Below, piece after piece: positions 30,757 through 36,438 of a stretch of DNA of 40,254 nucleotides. The notes below the pieces were generated by a model. The model saw only the letters and a list, made by a program, of their open reading frames with translations, did not search any database and was not told the origin of the DNA. The DNA comes from a virus: positions 1 to 40,254 of the IMG/VR virus record IMGVR_UViG_3300045996_000418; one strand, given 5' to 3'. The position numbers and the translations under genes were made by a program. Position 1 is the first letter of the stretch, and the number at the start of each line of letters is the position of its first letter.

Positions 30757-31386
30757 TTAAACGTGATGCTCTAAATTGATTTGCTCGACCAACTCTTCGA
30801 GATACTTGTTCGCCGCTTCGACCTTTTGCTTGATCTTCGCTTCCAGCGCCTTATCCCGCGAGTAAGGGACGACCGTCACGCGCAGCGCGGGATTGATGTT
30901 CTCGACGTAGTGCAGCTCCGGGTCTTCGTAGCCGATCAGCTCATCCGGCGTATTGACCAGGCAGTAAGCAATCTCGAATTGGTCAACATCCCACAGCATC
31001 ATGTAAGCTCGGCCTTGCCACTCGTAATCTTTATCCATGCCGGCCGCAGCGGTGGCCGGGAAGGTTGGAATGGACCACGACGATTTAATATCGATGATCT
31101 TGCGACCAGTGAAAATGTCGCATTCGCCGGTGATCCATTCGTTATTGCGGCGCTCAGTGTTCTTCTTGTGCGACGTGAAAAAAACGGAGTTGTATAGATC
31201 GATTGAATCCTGCTCGACAATCTGACCCTTCGACATTTCCTTGCTCGAAACCGTCTTGTGATAGCTGTAGACGTATTCCTTCGCCAGTTCGGTGACGAAT
31301 GTCTTCGCTCCCACAGACAGCACCTCGTCTTTCGACTTCGGCTCTGTCATGATCTTGCCAAGCGAGCTGGCTCGAATCCTAATCAT
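30757..31386 (-). CDS. PD-(D/E)XK exonuclease, YqaJ/lambda-exo-like (209 aa)
   Basis: The nuclease core is visible: an N-terminal ASSLGKIM segment, KGQIVEQDSI (Glu58), ITGECDIF (Asp90), IIDIKSS (Asp99, Lys101) and WQGRAYMML with Gln124, the metal-binding and QxxxY-like motifs of phage recombination exonucleases. It would resect DNA ends 5'-3' for single-strand annealing or recombination. ATG at 31386; a longer upstream frame is a shadow. It overlaps the preceding gene by 8 bases and precedes SSB. Confidence 0.86.
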   Translation of the reverse strand: MIRIRASSLGKIMTEPKSKDEVLSVGAKTFVTELAKEYVYSYHKTVSSKEMSKGQIVEQDSIDLYNSVFFTSHKKNTERRNNEWITGECDIFTGRKIIDIKSSWSIPTFPATAAAGMDKDYEWQGRAYMMLWDVDQFEIAYCLVNTPDELIGYEDPELHYVENINPALRVTVVPYSRDKALEAKIKQKVEAANKYLEELVEQINLEHHV

Positions 31387-31867
31387 GTGCAGCCTCAAGC
31401 GCCTGGCTGACTTTTTCTTCCTGAGCTGGCGTAAGGAAGAAATTGGCCTGCAACTTCTCCAGCGAGTAGTCGCCCTTCTGGATCGATTCGATAGCCGCTT
31501 CAAGGCGCTTGTCGGAAATGTTCTGCTTGGCCGGCTCGGCAACGCTCGGCCTGATCCGTAGACACTCCACCAGTTCGCCGGCAAGTTTCGTTGTGCTGGC
31601 GTACAGAGTGATTCGCTTGCCGCGCCAGTCTTCGATATACGGCCCATACAGCTTGTGAATTGATTTCGAGTTCGTCACGTTGAGGATCAGCGGCTTTTGC
31701 CCTACAAGATGCGCAACAACACACTCTTCCTTTTTCCCGCCAGAGCCAGTCACGACCTCGTTCTGCACGTAATCAATCGTTACCGTCATGTCTTCGCCAT
31801 CCGGCATTGCATACGCGCCGATGTAATCGGGATTGATCAGTTGCTTCCAGTGCGTCTTGCTTGTCAT
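31379..31867 (-). CDS. recombination-module protein of unknown fold (162 aa)
   Basis: Starts THWKQLINPDYIGAYAMPDG and continues with a beta-rich domain (LTVTIDYVQNEVV-like, VTGSGGKKEECVVAHL, LILNVTNSKSIHKLYG, KRITLYAST), ending in a helical hairpin (IESIQKGDYSLEKLQANFF). I recall such proteins next to YqaJ-type exonucleases in many phages and take it to be an annealing or DNA-binding partner, but I do not know a named function. ATG chosen at 31867 after GGAGAAGG. Confidence 0.76.
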   Translation of the reverse strand: MTSKTHWKQLINPDYIGAYAMPDGEDMTVTIDYVQNEVVTGSGGKKEECVVAHLVGQKPLILNVTNSKSIHKLYGPYIEDWRGKRITLYASTTKLAGELVECLRIRPSVAEPAKQNISDKRLEAAIESIQKGDYSLEKLQANFFLTPAQEEKVSQALEAAHD

Positions 31868-31949
31868 GTCCTTCTCCACTTCGTTATTGTTCGAGCCACG
31901 GACCGCCACATCATCAAAATCCGCCCTGACCGGCAGGTTGGTATGCGTG

Positions 31950-32147
31950 TCATGTCATGCTCCGATCCGACCGCGCAATTGCGGCGCGCTTCTGGTAATA
32001 GGCGACGTTCATCTGCGCTTCCCGCGCCCGTTGCAGCTCAACATCCGCGCAAATCAGGTAATGCCGCTCTGCGCGTTTGAGCCACCACCGCGATAGACTG
32101 CGGACAACTGGCAATACCGGCATGCTTGCGAGTTCGGTAAATGTCAT
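31950..32147 (-). CDS. small basic protein (65 aa)
   Basis: Start overlaps the 31-aa gene stop (ATGA), TGAGG upstream. Short N-terminal hydrophobic/Arg part (LPVVRSLSRWWLKRAERHY) and a basic, Gln/Ala helical C-terminus. No family recognised. The 82 bases between its stop and the next gene hold no convincing gene. Confidence 0.7.
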   Translation of the reverse strand: MTFTELASMPVLPVVRSLSRWWLKRAERHYLICADVELQRAREAQMNVAYYQKRAAIARSDRSMT

Positions 32148-32239
32148 AGAAGCCTCATCACAGAATCAGCAAGCCATTCGGAGCAGGCATACAGCAGCCA
32201 GATCGCAGCGAGGGCGGCGTATTCTTGGGCGCGGATCAT
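32144..32239 (-). CDS. tiny membrane-like protein (31 aa)
   Basis: 31-aa frame bounded by ATGA overlaps on both sides, which argues it is translated. It has one hydrophobic segment, EYAALAAIWLLYACSEWL, and a short basic-hydrophobic end. Function unknown. Confidence 0.58.
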   Translation of the reverse strand: MIRAQEYAALAAIWLLYACSEWLADSVMRLL

Positions 32240-32553
32240 GCCGCCACCGGGTCGAATGACAGCGCCAACAGGTTCTGGATCTGTCCTTCTATATGCGCAC
32301 ACTTCGCGGTCGCTTCGGCGCGGATGGCTTTAGCCTCTTCGCGCAACGCTTCGACCTTGTTGTCAACCATCTTGCGTTCATCCAAAAGGTGGACTGTGAG
32401 TTCAGCGTCGCCGACCAAAGTCCAGCCACAAGATTCCATGTTTGCGCTTGAGAGTGCCAGCGCCTCAATCCGCTCGCCGTTGAGCAATTCCTGCGGCGAG
32501 ATGCTGGAGTGCGGCGTAATCCATGCCCTCGTTTTTTCGGTTACTGTTTTCAT
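32236..32553 (-). CDS. helical early protein, first gene after the structured leader (105 aa)
   Basis: ATG at 32553 has a strong GGGAGGAATC site. N-terminus MKTVTEKTRAWITPHSSISP followed by a short beta region and a long coiled-coil helix (ERKMVDNKVEALREEAKAIR). No family recognised. It is the first gene after the 516-base non-coding leader, so its expression depends most directly on it. Confidence 0.78.
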   Translation of the reverse strand: MKTVTEKTRAWITPHSSISPQELLNGERIEALALSSANMESCGWTLVGDAELTVHLLDERKMVDNKVEALREEAKAIRAEATAKCAHIEGQIQNLLALSFDPVAA

Positions 32554-33069
32554 GATTCCTCCCTGTTGATTGGTTGTCAGTGACCGGGCTACCTTCCCCG
32601 CTACAATCTGCGCCGAACCCGCGAACGATGTTCTCTCCGGCGATCTATCGGCCCCACTCCGCAGCAGGGCAGTTCCAGTCATGCGGCCACCAACAAGTCA
32701 GGCGGCTGTTATCAACCATCGCTCGACCAGAGGTCGCAATCCCCGGTGTTACCTCGTCAGCGAAACGAGTTAGCGATCACCATCTGCATGGCCTGACTTG
32801 TTCCCCCTGCTTGCTGCTCCCGGCAAGGGGTTCGGGCTCACGCACATCTCAAAAAATCATCTAGATAAATCTCTGTATTTTTCGCGCCGCATTTCAGCGG
32901 GTCCGCACGAGTCTTGCGGAAAGACAATTCATTACATGGCGACCTCCGAAAATCATCCGGCCATTTCGGCGGTGGCCGTAACGCCTTCGAAATAGGCGTC
33001 GGTGATTAAGCGCACCGACAACGCTCAGGCCGCTAACGAAGGGCGCACTTAAGGGCCACTTCAGTGCAG
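32554..33069 (-). ncRNA. 516-base structured non-coding leader of the early operon
   Basis: No convincing gene on either strand. It contains a dense series of perfect stems (positions on the plus strand): 12-bp 32692-32703/32791-32802 enclosing a 6-bp stem (32718-32723/32772-32777) and two 5-bp hairpins (32724-32736 and 32753-32769); a hairpin 32805-32830; TCCGCA/TGCGGA 32902-32920; GGCCA/TGGCC, ACGCCT/AGGCGT and CGGTG/CACCG between about 32959 and 33020; and an AT-rich patch at 32849-32880. PL transcripts cross it. Function unknown: riboregulator, antitermination element or cis-acting leader. Confidence 0.5.
32895..32947 (-). other. possible leader peptide / AUG-stop minigene
   Basis: On the minus strand a strong GGAGG (32947-32943) stands five bases before ATG-TAA (32937-32932), a start followed at once by a stop. 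A second ATG at 32932 opens a 12-codon frame (MNCLSARLVRTR) that runs through the TCCGCA/TGCGGA hairpin. It could control the leader RNA by ribosome occupancy. Confidence 0.35.
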
Positions 33070-33288
33070 TCAATCTGCGGCCAGAACCTGATGAAACTGG
33101 CCAATCTCGCCCGTCGTGCTGCAGTCAGTCGGGGCCACGTTTTTGGTGGAACTCGGTTCGTTAATCACATTTCGCATTTGCTCCATGACGTTTGCCGATA
33201 CGACACCCGTTTTCTCGTAGTCGAGCGAGGCGGCGAGGCATATGTAATAGAGGGCGTGTAGGCGCTCTGCTGTGGCGATATTGTTCAT
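33070..33288 (-). CDS. small helical protein (72 aa)
   Basis: ATG at 33288 in an ATGA overlap with the previous gene. Helical with Cys and Tyr (TAERLHALYYICLAASLDYE), then a polar C-terminus. No family recognised. Second gene of the PL transcript, ending just before the structured leader. Confidence 0.7.
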   Translation of the reverse strand: MNNIATAERLHALYYICLAASLDYEKTGVVSANVMEQMRNVINEPSSTKNVAPTDCSTTGEIGQFHQVLAAD

Positions 33289-33503
33289 GCGGCGCCTTTT
33301 GCGATGTAATCCTGGCGGGCCTTGTCCATAACATCGGTGATTTCGTCGAGGGTCCGGAAAGGACCAATTGCTTCCGTCCTGAGCGGGCAATCAGAAACAA
33401 GGATTGCTCCAGTGAAATCGCCTGAAGTGAGTTGCCCCATGCCGGAAAAGCAGTCAAAACGCTCCCTTGTGTATTCCGGCCCCGCTTCCTGTTTTTCTTG
33501 CAT
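33285..33503 (-). CDS. first gene of the PL transcript (72 aa)
   Basis: ATG at 33503 has GGGGAG six bases upstream; an ATG at 33509 is too close to that site. Small acidic protein with FDCFSGMGQLTSGDFTGAIL and an aromatic beta pattern, ending in a helix. No family recognised. By position it corresponds to lambda N or another first PL gene, but there is no Arg-rich motif. Confidence 0.72.
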   Translation of the reverse strand: MQEKQEAGPEYTRERFDCFSGMGQLTSGDFTGAILVSDCPLRTEAIGPFRTLDEITDVMDKARQDYIAKGAA

Positions 33504-33544
33504 GCTCATCTCCCCGTTGTTGCTGTGTGCTGTTGATGAGAAGT

Positions 33545-33573
33545 ATTATCGGAGAACCGATTTACGTTGTCAA
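33545..33573 (-). promoter_or_regulatory. leftward early promoter PL
   Basis: On the minus strand: TTGACA (33573-33568), 17-base spacer, GATAAT (33550-33545), 11 of 12 matches to sigma70 consensus. Start near 33538, about 35 bases before the first gene. Both operator copies nearby overlap its elements. Confidence 0.85.
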
Positions 33574-33586
33574 GCGGAATTCCGAT
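33548..33586. promoter_or_regulatory. left operators OL1 and OL2
   Basis: ATCGG-AGAA-CCGAT at 33548-33561 (overlaps spacer and -10) and AGCGG-AATT-CCGAT at 33573-33586 (just upstream of, and touching, the -35). Same 14-bp plan as the three sites at 34934-34990. The 15 bases from 33572 are the exact reverse complement of OR1 and its flank (ATCGGAATTCCGCTT). Confidence 0.85.
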
Positions 33587-33624
33587 ATTTAATCAAGAAA
33601 GTTTTGACTGAGCGCGATGGACGC

Positions 33625-33646
33625 AAAAAAACCCGCGCATGGCGGG
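33625..33646 (-). terminator. terminator of the repressor transcript
   Basis: On the minus strand: CCCGC/GCGGG stem with 5-base loop followed by seven T (33631-33625). It ends the CI-side transcript just upstream of PL. Confidence 0.82.
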
Positions 33647-33673
33647 CTTGGTTAACGAGAGGGGGAGGGCGGT

Positions 33674-33808
33674 CTATTCTTCGTAGTCGTTCTCATGCCC
33701 CTTCTGCCAGTCATCTGAGATTGAAATCAACACACAAACAAGGGCAGCAAATGCGGCGGCTGCAGCAAGGCAGAAAATTATTGTTATTGCTCTCAACTGG
33801 CTATCCAT
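33674..33808 (-). CDS. tiny membrane protein with SDDWQKGHEND tail (44 aa)
   Basis: A 44-aa frame: short polar start, an Ala-rich membrane span (ITIIFCLAAAAAFAALVCVL), then ISISDDWQKGHENDYEE. This tail matches that of the 39-aa protein at 30211-30330 in almost every residue, so they are paralogues. No good Shine-Dalgarno is visible. It is in the repressor transcript, so it may be made in lysogens, while its paralogue belongs to the early lytic operon. Confidence 0.62.
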   Translation of the reverse strand: MDSQLRAITIIFCLAAAAAFAALVCVLISISDDWQKGHENDYEE

Positions 33809-33841
33809 ACGTTTCGCGGCAGTCCGGCGTGCCGTTGCGCC

Positions 33842-34081
33842 TTACTCTTCTTTCCCTAGCCGGATAAATAATCCGTCCCGGCCCCATCTCTTTATAAGTT
33901 CGTCCACCAGCTCGCCGTCGGTGAAGTCTTTGAGCGCCGTGCGCCTCTCGAAGCTGGCCGCGACGCGATCAATTACCTCGGCATTCATTGATCCTGTTTT
34001 CGCATCAGCGGCGGCTTTTAATTTCTTCTTCAGATCGGCGGGAAATCTGATGTTTAATGGGTTTATATCGCGGAATTTCAT
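33842..34081 (-). CDS. Arc/MetJ-type ribbon-helix-helix regulator (79 aa)
   Basis: KFRDINPLNIRFPADLKKKL is the RHH strand and start of helix, followed by KAAADAKTGSMNAEVIDRVA and a C-terminal acidic region (DFTDGELVDELIKRWG). This is the Arc repressor pattern (NIRFPADLK...SMNAEVIDRV). ATG at 34081 starts the homology but lacks a clear ribosome site; GTGs lie just upstream. Directly upstream is a 33-base inverted repeat (34101-34133), a plausible operator. Expressed in the CI transcript. Confidence 0.85.
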   Translation of the reverse strand: MKFRDINPLNIRFPADLKKKLKAAADAKTGSMNAEVIDRVAASFERRTALKDFTDGELVDELIKRWGRDGLFIRLGKEE

Positions 34082-34100
34082 GCGTGGCAGTGTATGGCGC

Positions 34101-34133
34101 TGCACCACAGTGGAATAGAACCACGGTGGTGCA
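34101..34133. promoter_or_regulatory. inverted repeat, candidate operator of the Arc-like protein
   Basis: TGCACCAC/GTGGTGCA (8 bp) with an inner GTGG/CCAC (4 bp) around a 7-base loop. Located 20 bases upstream of the Arc-like start. No T tract. Confidence 0.58.
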
Positions 34134-34386
34134 ACTACTGCCGCAAATCACCCTCTAAATATCAAACCTCATCCAATTTCCACCATCACCGACCAAATTA
34201 CTATGGTTAATGCTTTGTCTATTGCGCGCGCTGAAAAGCGGGAATATGCTGCGTATACATACAGTGCTTTCTGTTCCCCGCAGGCCAATCAAGGCCAGAA
34301 CCACGGATGCCGGTTGTTACATTTCCTAACCGCAACTTGTTACAAGCGGTGTAGTCTTATTCCTACAATAGCGGAGACAGATAGAT
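34134..34386. promoter_or_regulatory. intergenic control region with TTGTTACA repeats
   Basis: Non-coding. Two direct copies of TTGTTACA (34314-34321 and 34337-34344), the second inside the palindrome CTTGTTACAAG (34336-34346). A possible plus-strand promoter is TTACAA (34340-34345), 18 bases, TACAAT (34364-34369), pointing at the small ORF at 34387. Confidence 0.4.
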
Positions 34387-34560
34387 ATGAGCACAGAAGA
34401 AGAAGAGATGCTGCGTCGATTCCAGTTAATGACAAGAGGCGAAAAAGATTTTTATTTGCTCTCTTTCAGGGTGTGCACGGAGGGTCGAGAAAAAAAGAGG
34501 CCAGAACTAAAGCTCCTTGCGCCCCTTCCCGTCGGCGCGCTCCGCAGCAGCCTTAGCTGA
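34387..34560 (+). CDS. possible small protein opposite the repressor gene (57 aa)
   Basis: ATG 10 bases after GGAG; 57 codons with an acidic start (MSTEEEEMLRRF) and a basic middle (VCTEGREKKRPELK). Its 3' third overlaps the 3' end of the repressor gene on the other strand. Upstream promoter-like elements support it, but no homology is recognised and the last codons are an antisense shadow. Treat as tentative. Confidence 0.38.
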   Translation: MSTEEEEMLRRFQLMTRGEKDFYLLSFRVCTEGREKKRPELKLLAPLPVGALRSSLS

Positions 34561-34929
34561 TTTCAAAATAATGCTGCGCTCCTCTTTCGAGAGTTTTGCA
34601 TACGCCGAAGACAATTCAATAACCTCCTCCGCCGTCACTACGTCCAGATCTCGATCTTCTTCGGCATCGCCCCCACTTTTCGCGACAAGGCGCGGGTATC
34701 CTTCACTTCTTTTCATGTCGCCCTTGCCGGTGGCCAGCCAATAACTATCCACCTCGTATAAAGCCGCCAATGCCGGCGCGTAGGACGACCCCTGTCCGTC
34801 TTTTTCCAGCTCAGCAAGAGTCCCTTGTGCCATGCCCACTCTTTTGGCTGCTGCGGCCTGGGTGAGTTTTGCCCTCTTCCGCGCCGCCTTGAGGCGCACA
34901 CCGAAAGACGTTGATTCCTGATTTTCCAT
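34507..34929 (-). CDS. CI-type phage repressor (140 aa)
   Basis: Xre/CI helix-turn-helix at residues about 8-65: VRLKAARKRAKLTQAAAAKR, VGMAQGTLAELEKD, YAPALAALYEVDSYWLATGK. The C-terminal part has an acidic patch and a helix (ELSSAYAKLSKEERSIILK); there is no Ser-Lys autopeptidase domain, so induction cannot be by LexA-type self-cleavage in this protein alone. The ATG lies seven bases after a -10 (TATAGT), giving a leaderless mRNA like lambda cI from PRM. It faces Cro across three operators and would bind them and the two at PL. Confidence 0.88.
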   Translation of the reverse strand: MENQESTSFGVRLKAARKRAKLTQAAAAKRVGMAQGTLAELEKDGQGSSYAPALAALYEVDSYWLATGKGDMKRSEGYPRLVAKSGGDAEEDRDLDVVTAEEVIELSSAYAKLSKEERSIILKSAKAAAERADGKGRKEL

Positions 34930-34933
34930 AAAA

Positions 34934-34990
34934 ATCACTATACCGATATTTCTAATCGGTTTTCCGCTTGCAACTTATCGGAATTCCGCT
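34934..34990. promoter_or_regulatory. right operators OR3, OR2, OR1
   Basis: Three 14-bp sites with consensus ATCGG-N4-CCGAT: ATCAC-TATA-CCGAT (34934-34947, overlaps the -10 of the repressor gene), ATCGG-TTTT-CCGCT (34955-34968) and ATCGG-AATT-CCGCT (34977-34990, fills the PR spacer). Centres are 21 and 22 bp apart, two helical turns, as needed for cooperative binding on one face. Confidence 0.88.
34937..34942 (-). promoter_or_regulatory. PRM-like promoter of the repressor (-10)
   Basis: TATAGT on the minus strand, seven bases before the repressor ATG. No good -35, as expected for a promoter needing activation. OR3 covers the -10, allowing autoregulation. Confidence 0.65.
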
Positions 34991-34996
34991 TACTAT
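34968..34996 (+). promoter_or_regulatory. PR, rightward early promoter
   Basis: TTGCAA (34968-34973), 17 bases, TACTAT (34991-34996). Start would fall at or within a base of the cro ATG (35003). OR1 fills its spacer and OR2 abuts its -35. Confidence 0.8.
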
Positions 34997-35002
34997 AGAC
35001 GC

Positions 35003-35200
35003 ATGAACTGGACACAACTTCTTTCGGAAATAAGCGCATCCGGCGCGACACAAAAGGAAACGGCCGAGTTTTGCGACTGCGGCCAGTCAACTATTAGCGA
35101 GCTGCGGCTTGGCAAGATAAAAGAGCCGGCCCATAGCTTAGGGCAAAGCCTGATCAAGTTTCACGAGATGCGTACCCGCACCGACAAACCAACTCCCTAA
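35003..35200 (+). CDS. cro: Cro-type HTH protein (65 aa)
   Basis: Helix-turn-helix: LLSEISASGATQKETAEFCD followed by CGQSTISELRLGKIKEPAHS. Small size, divergence from the repressor, operator spacing and the terminator immediately downstream are all as for cro. No Shine-Dalgarno; the -10 of PR lies seven bases upstream, so the mRNA is probably leaderless. It would repress PRM and PL/PR early in infection. Confidence 0.86.
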   Translation: MNWTQLLSEISASGATQKETAEFCDCGQSTISELRLGKIKEPAHSLGQSLIKFHEMRTRTDKPTP

Positions 35201-35210
35201 AACATTTCCC

Positions 35211-35234
35211 CCGCAGCCGGCCTGCGGTTTTTTT
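35211..35234 (+). terminator. terminator after cro (tR1-like)
   Basis: Stem CCGCAG/CTGCGG with loop CCGGC, followed by seven T (35228-35234). It limits entry of PR transcripts into the replication genes. The 100 bases after it carry no gene. Confidence 0.85.
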
Positions 35235-35340
35235 GCGCCCGAATTTAAGTTTTTGATACCGATCAAGCAGCGCCCGGAAACATTGAACCAACCGAGTTTT
35301 TACCGAAGCACCAATCCTGAAACACTTTTACGAGGAAACC

Positions 35341-35601
35341 ATGAAACGAGCACCCAGAGAATCCGTAGTCCGACTTCTGCTTACCGAAGACGAAAAAGAG
35401 AGCTTTAAAAGCGCTTGCAACGACGTCGACATTTCAGGCAGCAAGTTTTTACGAGACTGCGCACTTGATCTCATCGAATACAGGAAGTCTATTCGCAAGA
35501 GCAGGGAAAGTGAATCGGCAGCAACTAGCTACAACATGGCTAAGTTTTGCCCAGGCCGATCTGGATACAAGCCGATTCAGCGAATGAGCATGCGTCTTTA
35601 A
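35341..35601 (+). CDS. small protein with RHH-like N-terminus (86 aa)
   Basis: GAGGAAACC before ATG. ESVVRLLLTEDEKESFKSAC and DVDISGSKFLRDCALDLIEY resemble a ribbon-helix-helix or mobilisation-type small DNA-binding fold; the C-terminus is basic and disordered. First gene after the cro terminator, the place of cII. Function by position only. Confidence 0.74.
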   Translation: MKRAPRESVVRLLLTEDEKESFKSACNDVDISGSKFLRDCALDLIEYRKSIRKSRESESAATSYNMAKFCPGRSGYKPIQRMSMRL

Positions 35602-35648
35602 TTACCCGTCAGCCGATGCAAACACAAAACAACGAGAACGAGGGAGCG

Positions 35649-35834
35649 ATGAAGAAAACAGAAATGCATGTGATTCAAAGCGCCCACCAGTGGCGCGAGC
35701 TGGATAAACAGTGGATCGCAGCGCCGGCAGAGCAGAAGACAGACATCAGTCGGCGGCTCGGCGATGCGAAACGCAAATTGCGCATGTCGTGCGATCTGGA
35801 TGCAGCGAATAACGAAACGAAGGCGAATCCATGA
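35649..35834 (+). CDS. small hypothetical protein (61 aa)
   Basis: ATG with GAGGGAG upstream; a longer frame from 35547 is a shadow. Helical and charged (VIQSAHQWRELDKQWIAAPA, DISRRLGDAKRKLRMSCDLD). ATGA overlap with the next gene. No family recognised. Confidence 0.7.
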   Translation: MKKTEMHVIQSAHQWRELDKQWIAAPAEQKTDISRRLGDAKRKLRMSCDLDAANNETKANP

Positions 35835-35998
35835 GTGAGCTCATCTACATCGAAAACATCAAAGCTGACGCTGAAGCGGCGGCAGATGCTGGCAAGCGGT
35901 CGGATGCATGCCCCAAGTCTTACAGCCCGCGCAATGCGGAGCTTTGGCTGCATTACTTCTATTCGCGGCAAGATCAGAACGAGCGGGTGGCAGCATGA
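35831..35998 (+). CDS. small protein with RMF/CrpP-like hints (55 aa)
   Basis: 55-aa frame between ATGA overlaps. ADAGKRSDACPKSYSPRNAE, then WLHYFYSRQ, faintly recalls the G-R-x-CPY...R...W pattern of ribosome modulation factor-like peptides. Homology is not certain. Gene status is well supported by coupling. Confidence 0.66.
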   Translation: MSELIYIENIKADAEAAADAGKRSDACPKSYSPRNAELWLHYFYSRQDQNERVAA

Positions 35999-36156
35999 AA
36001 TGCGATCTCACGCCGCACCACCTACAAATGTTCCGCGAGCGCTCTGCTCAGCCATCCGTTGTCCTGCGTCGCAAACGGTGCGCGTGTGGCGCTGTGGTGA
36101 CTGCGTTGCAGCTGACGCGGTTTGGTAGTTGTGGTGCTTGTGTGAGGTCGAAATGA
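35995..36156 (+). CDS. small Cys-rich protein (53 aa)
   Basis: Frame starting in an ATGA overlap. C-terminal half has CACG and GSCGAC, four Cys arranged as a zinc ribbon. N-terminal helix (LTPHHLQMFRERS). Likely nucleic-acid binding. Unknown family. Confidence 0.68.
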   Translation: MKCDLTPHHLQMFRERSAQPSVVLRRKRCACGAVVTALQLTRFGSCGACVRSK

Positions 36157-36437
36157 CTGCTGCAGCCACCTCTCGTCTCGCATACGACGAAATCCGCTCA
36201 ACCGGAAAACTCAACGAGCAGCAGAAAAAGATCATGGCTGTGATTGTTCGTGGCCGCGATTACTCGCTGCAAGAGCTGGTCATGCTGTCCGGGCTGCCGA
36301 TAAATGTAGTCTCAGGCCGAGTAAATGAATTGAAGAAAAGCCCGCTTGAGCTTCTTGAGCGCGCGCCAACACGCAAATGCACTCTGACCGGCAGCACGAT
36401 CCATCCGGTTCGCTTGCCGGCGCTTGAGGGTGGCTGA
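36153..36437 (+). CDS. winged-helix protein (94 aa)
   Basis: ATGA-coupled. LNEQQKKIMAVIVRGRDYSL, QELVMLSGLPINVVSGRVNE, LKKSPLELL gives a winged-helix fold of the type found in phage Nin-region and transcription proteins; the C-terminus (TRKCTLTGSTIHPV) forms the wing end. DNA-binding regulator, target unknown. Starts at ATG 36153. Confidence 0.78.
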   Translation: MTAAATSRLAYDEIRSTGKLNEQQKKIMAVIVRGRDYSLQELVMLSGLPINVVSGRVNELKKSPLELLERAPTRKCTLTGSTIHPVRLPALEGG

Positions 36438-36438
36438 G

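Noticed and set aside
31868-31949. Short frame of 29 codons between two early genes
   Set aside because: No ribosome site, unconvincing composition. A GTG at 31909 could extend the 162-aa gene, but the ATG at 31867 has a much better site.
32849-32880. AT-rich patch as replication origin
   Set aside because: No iterons or initiator gene nearby; the heptamer cluster inside the O-like gene is the better origin candidate.
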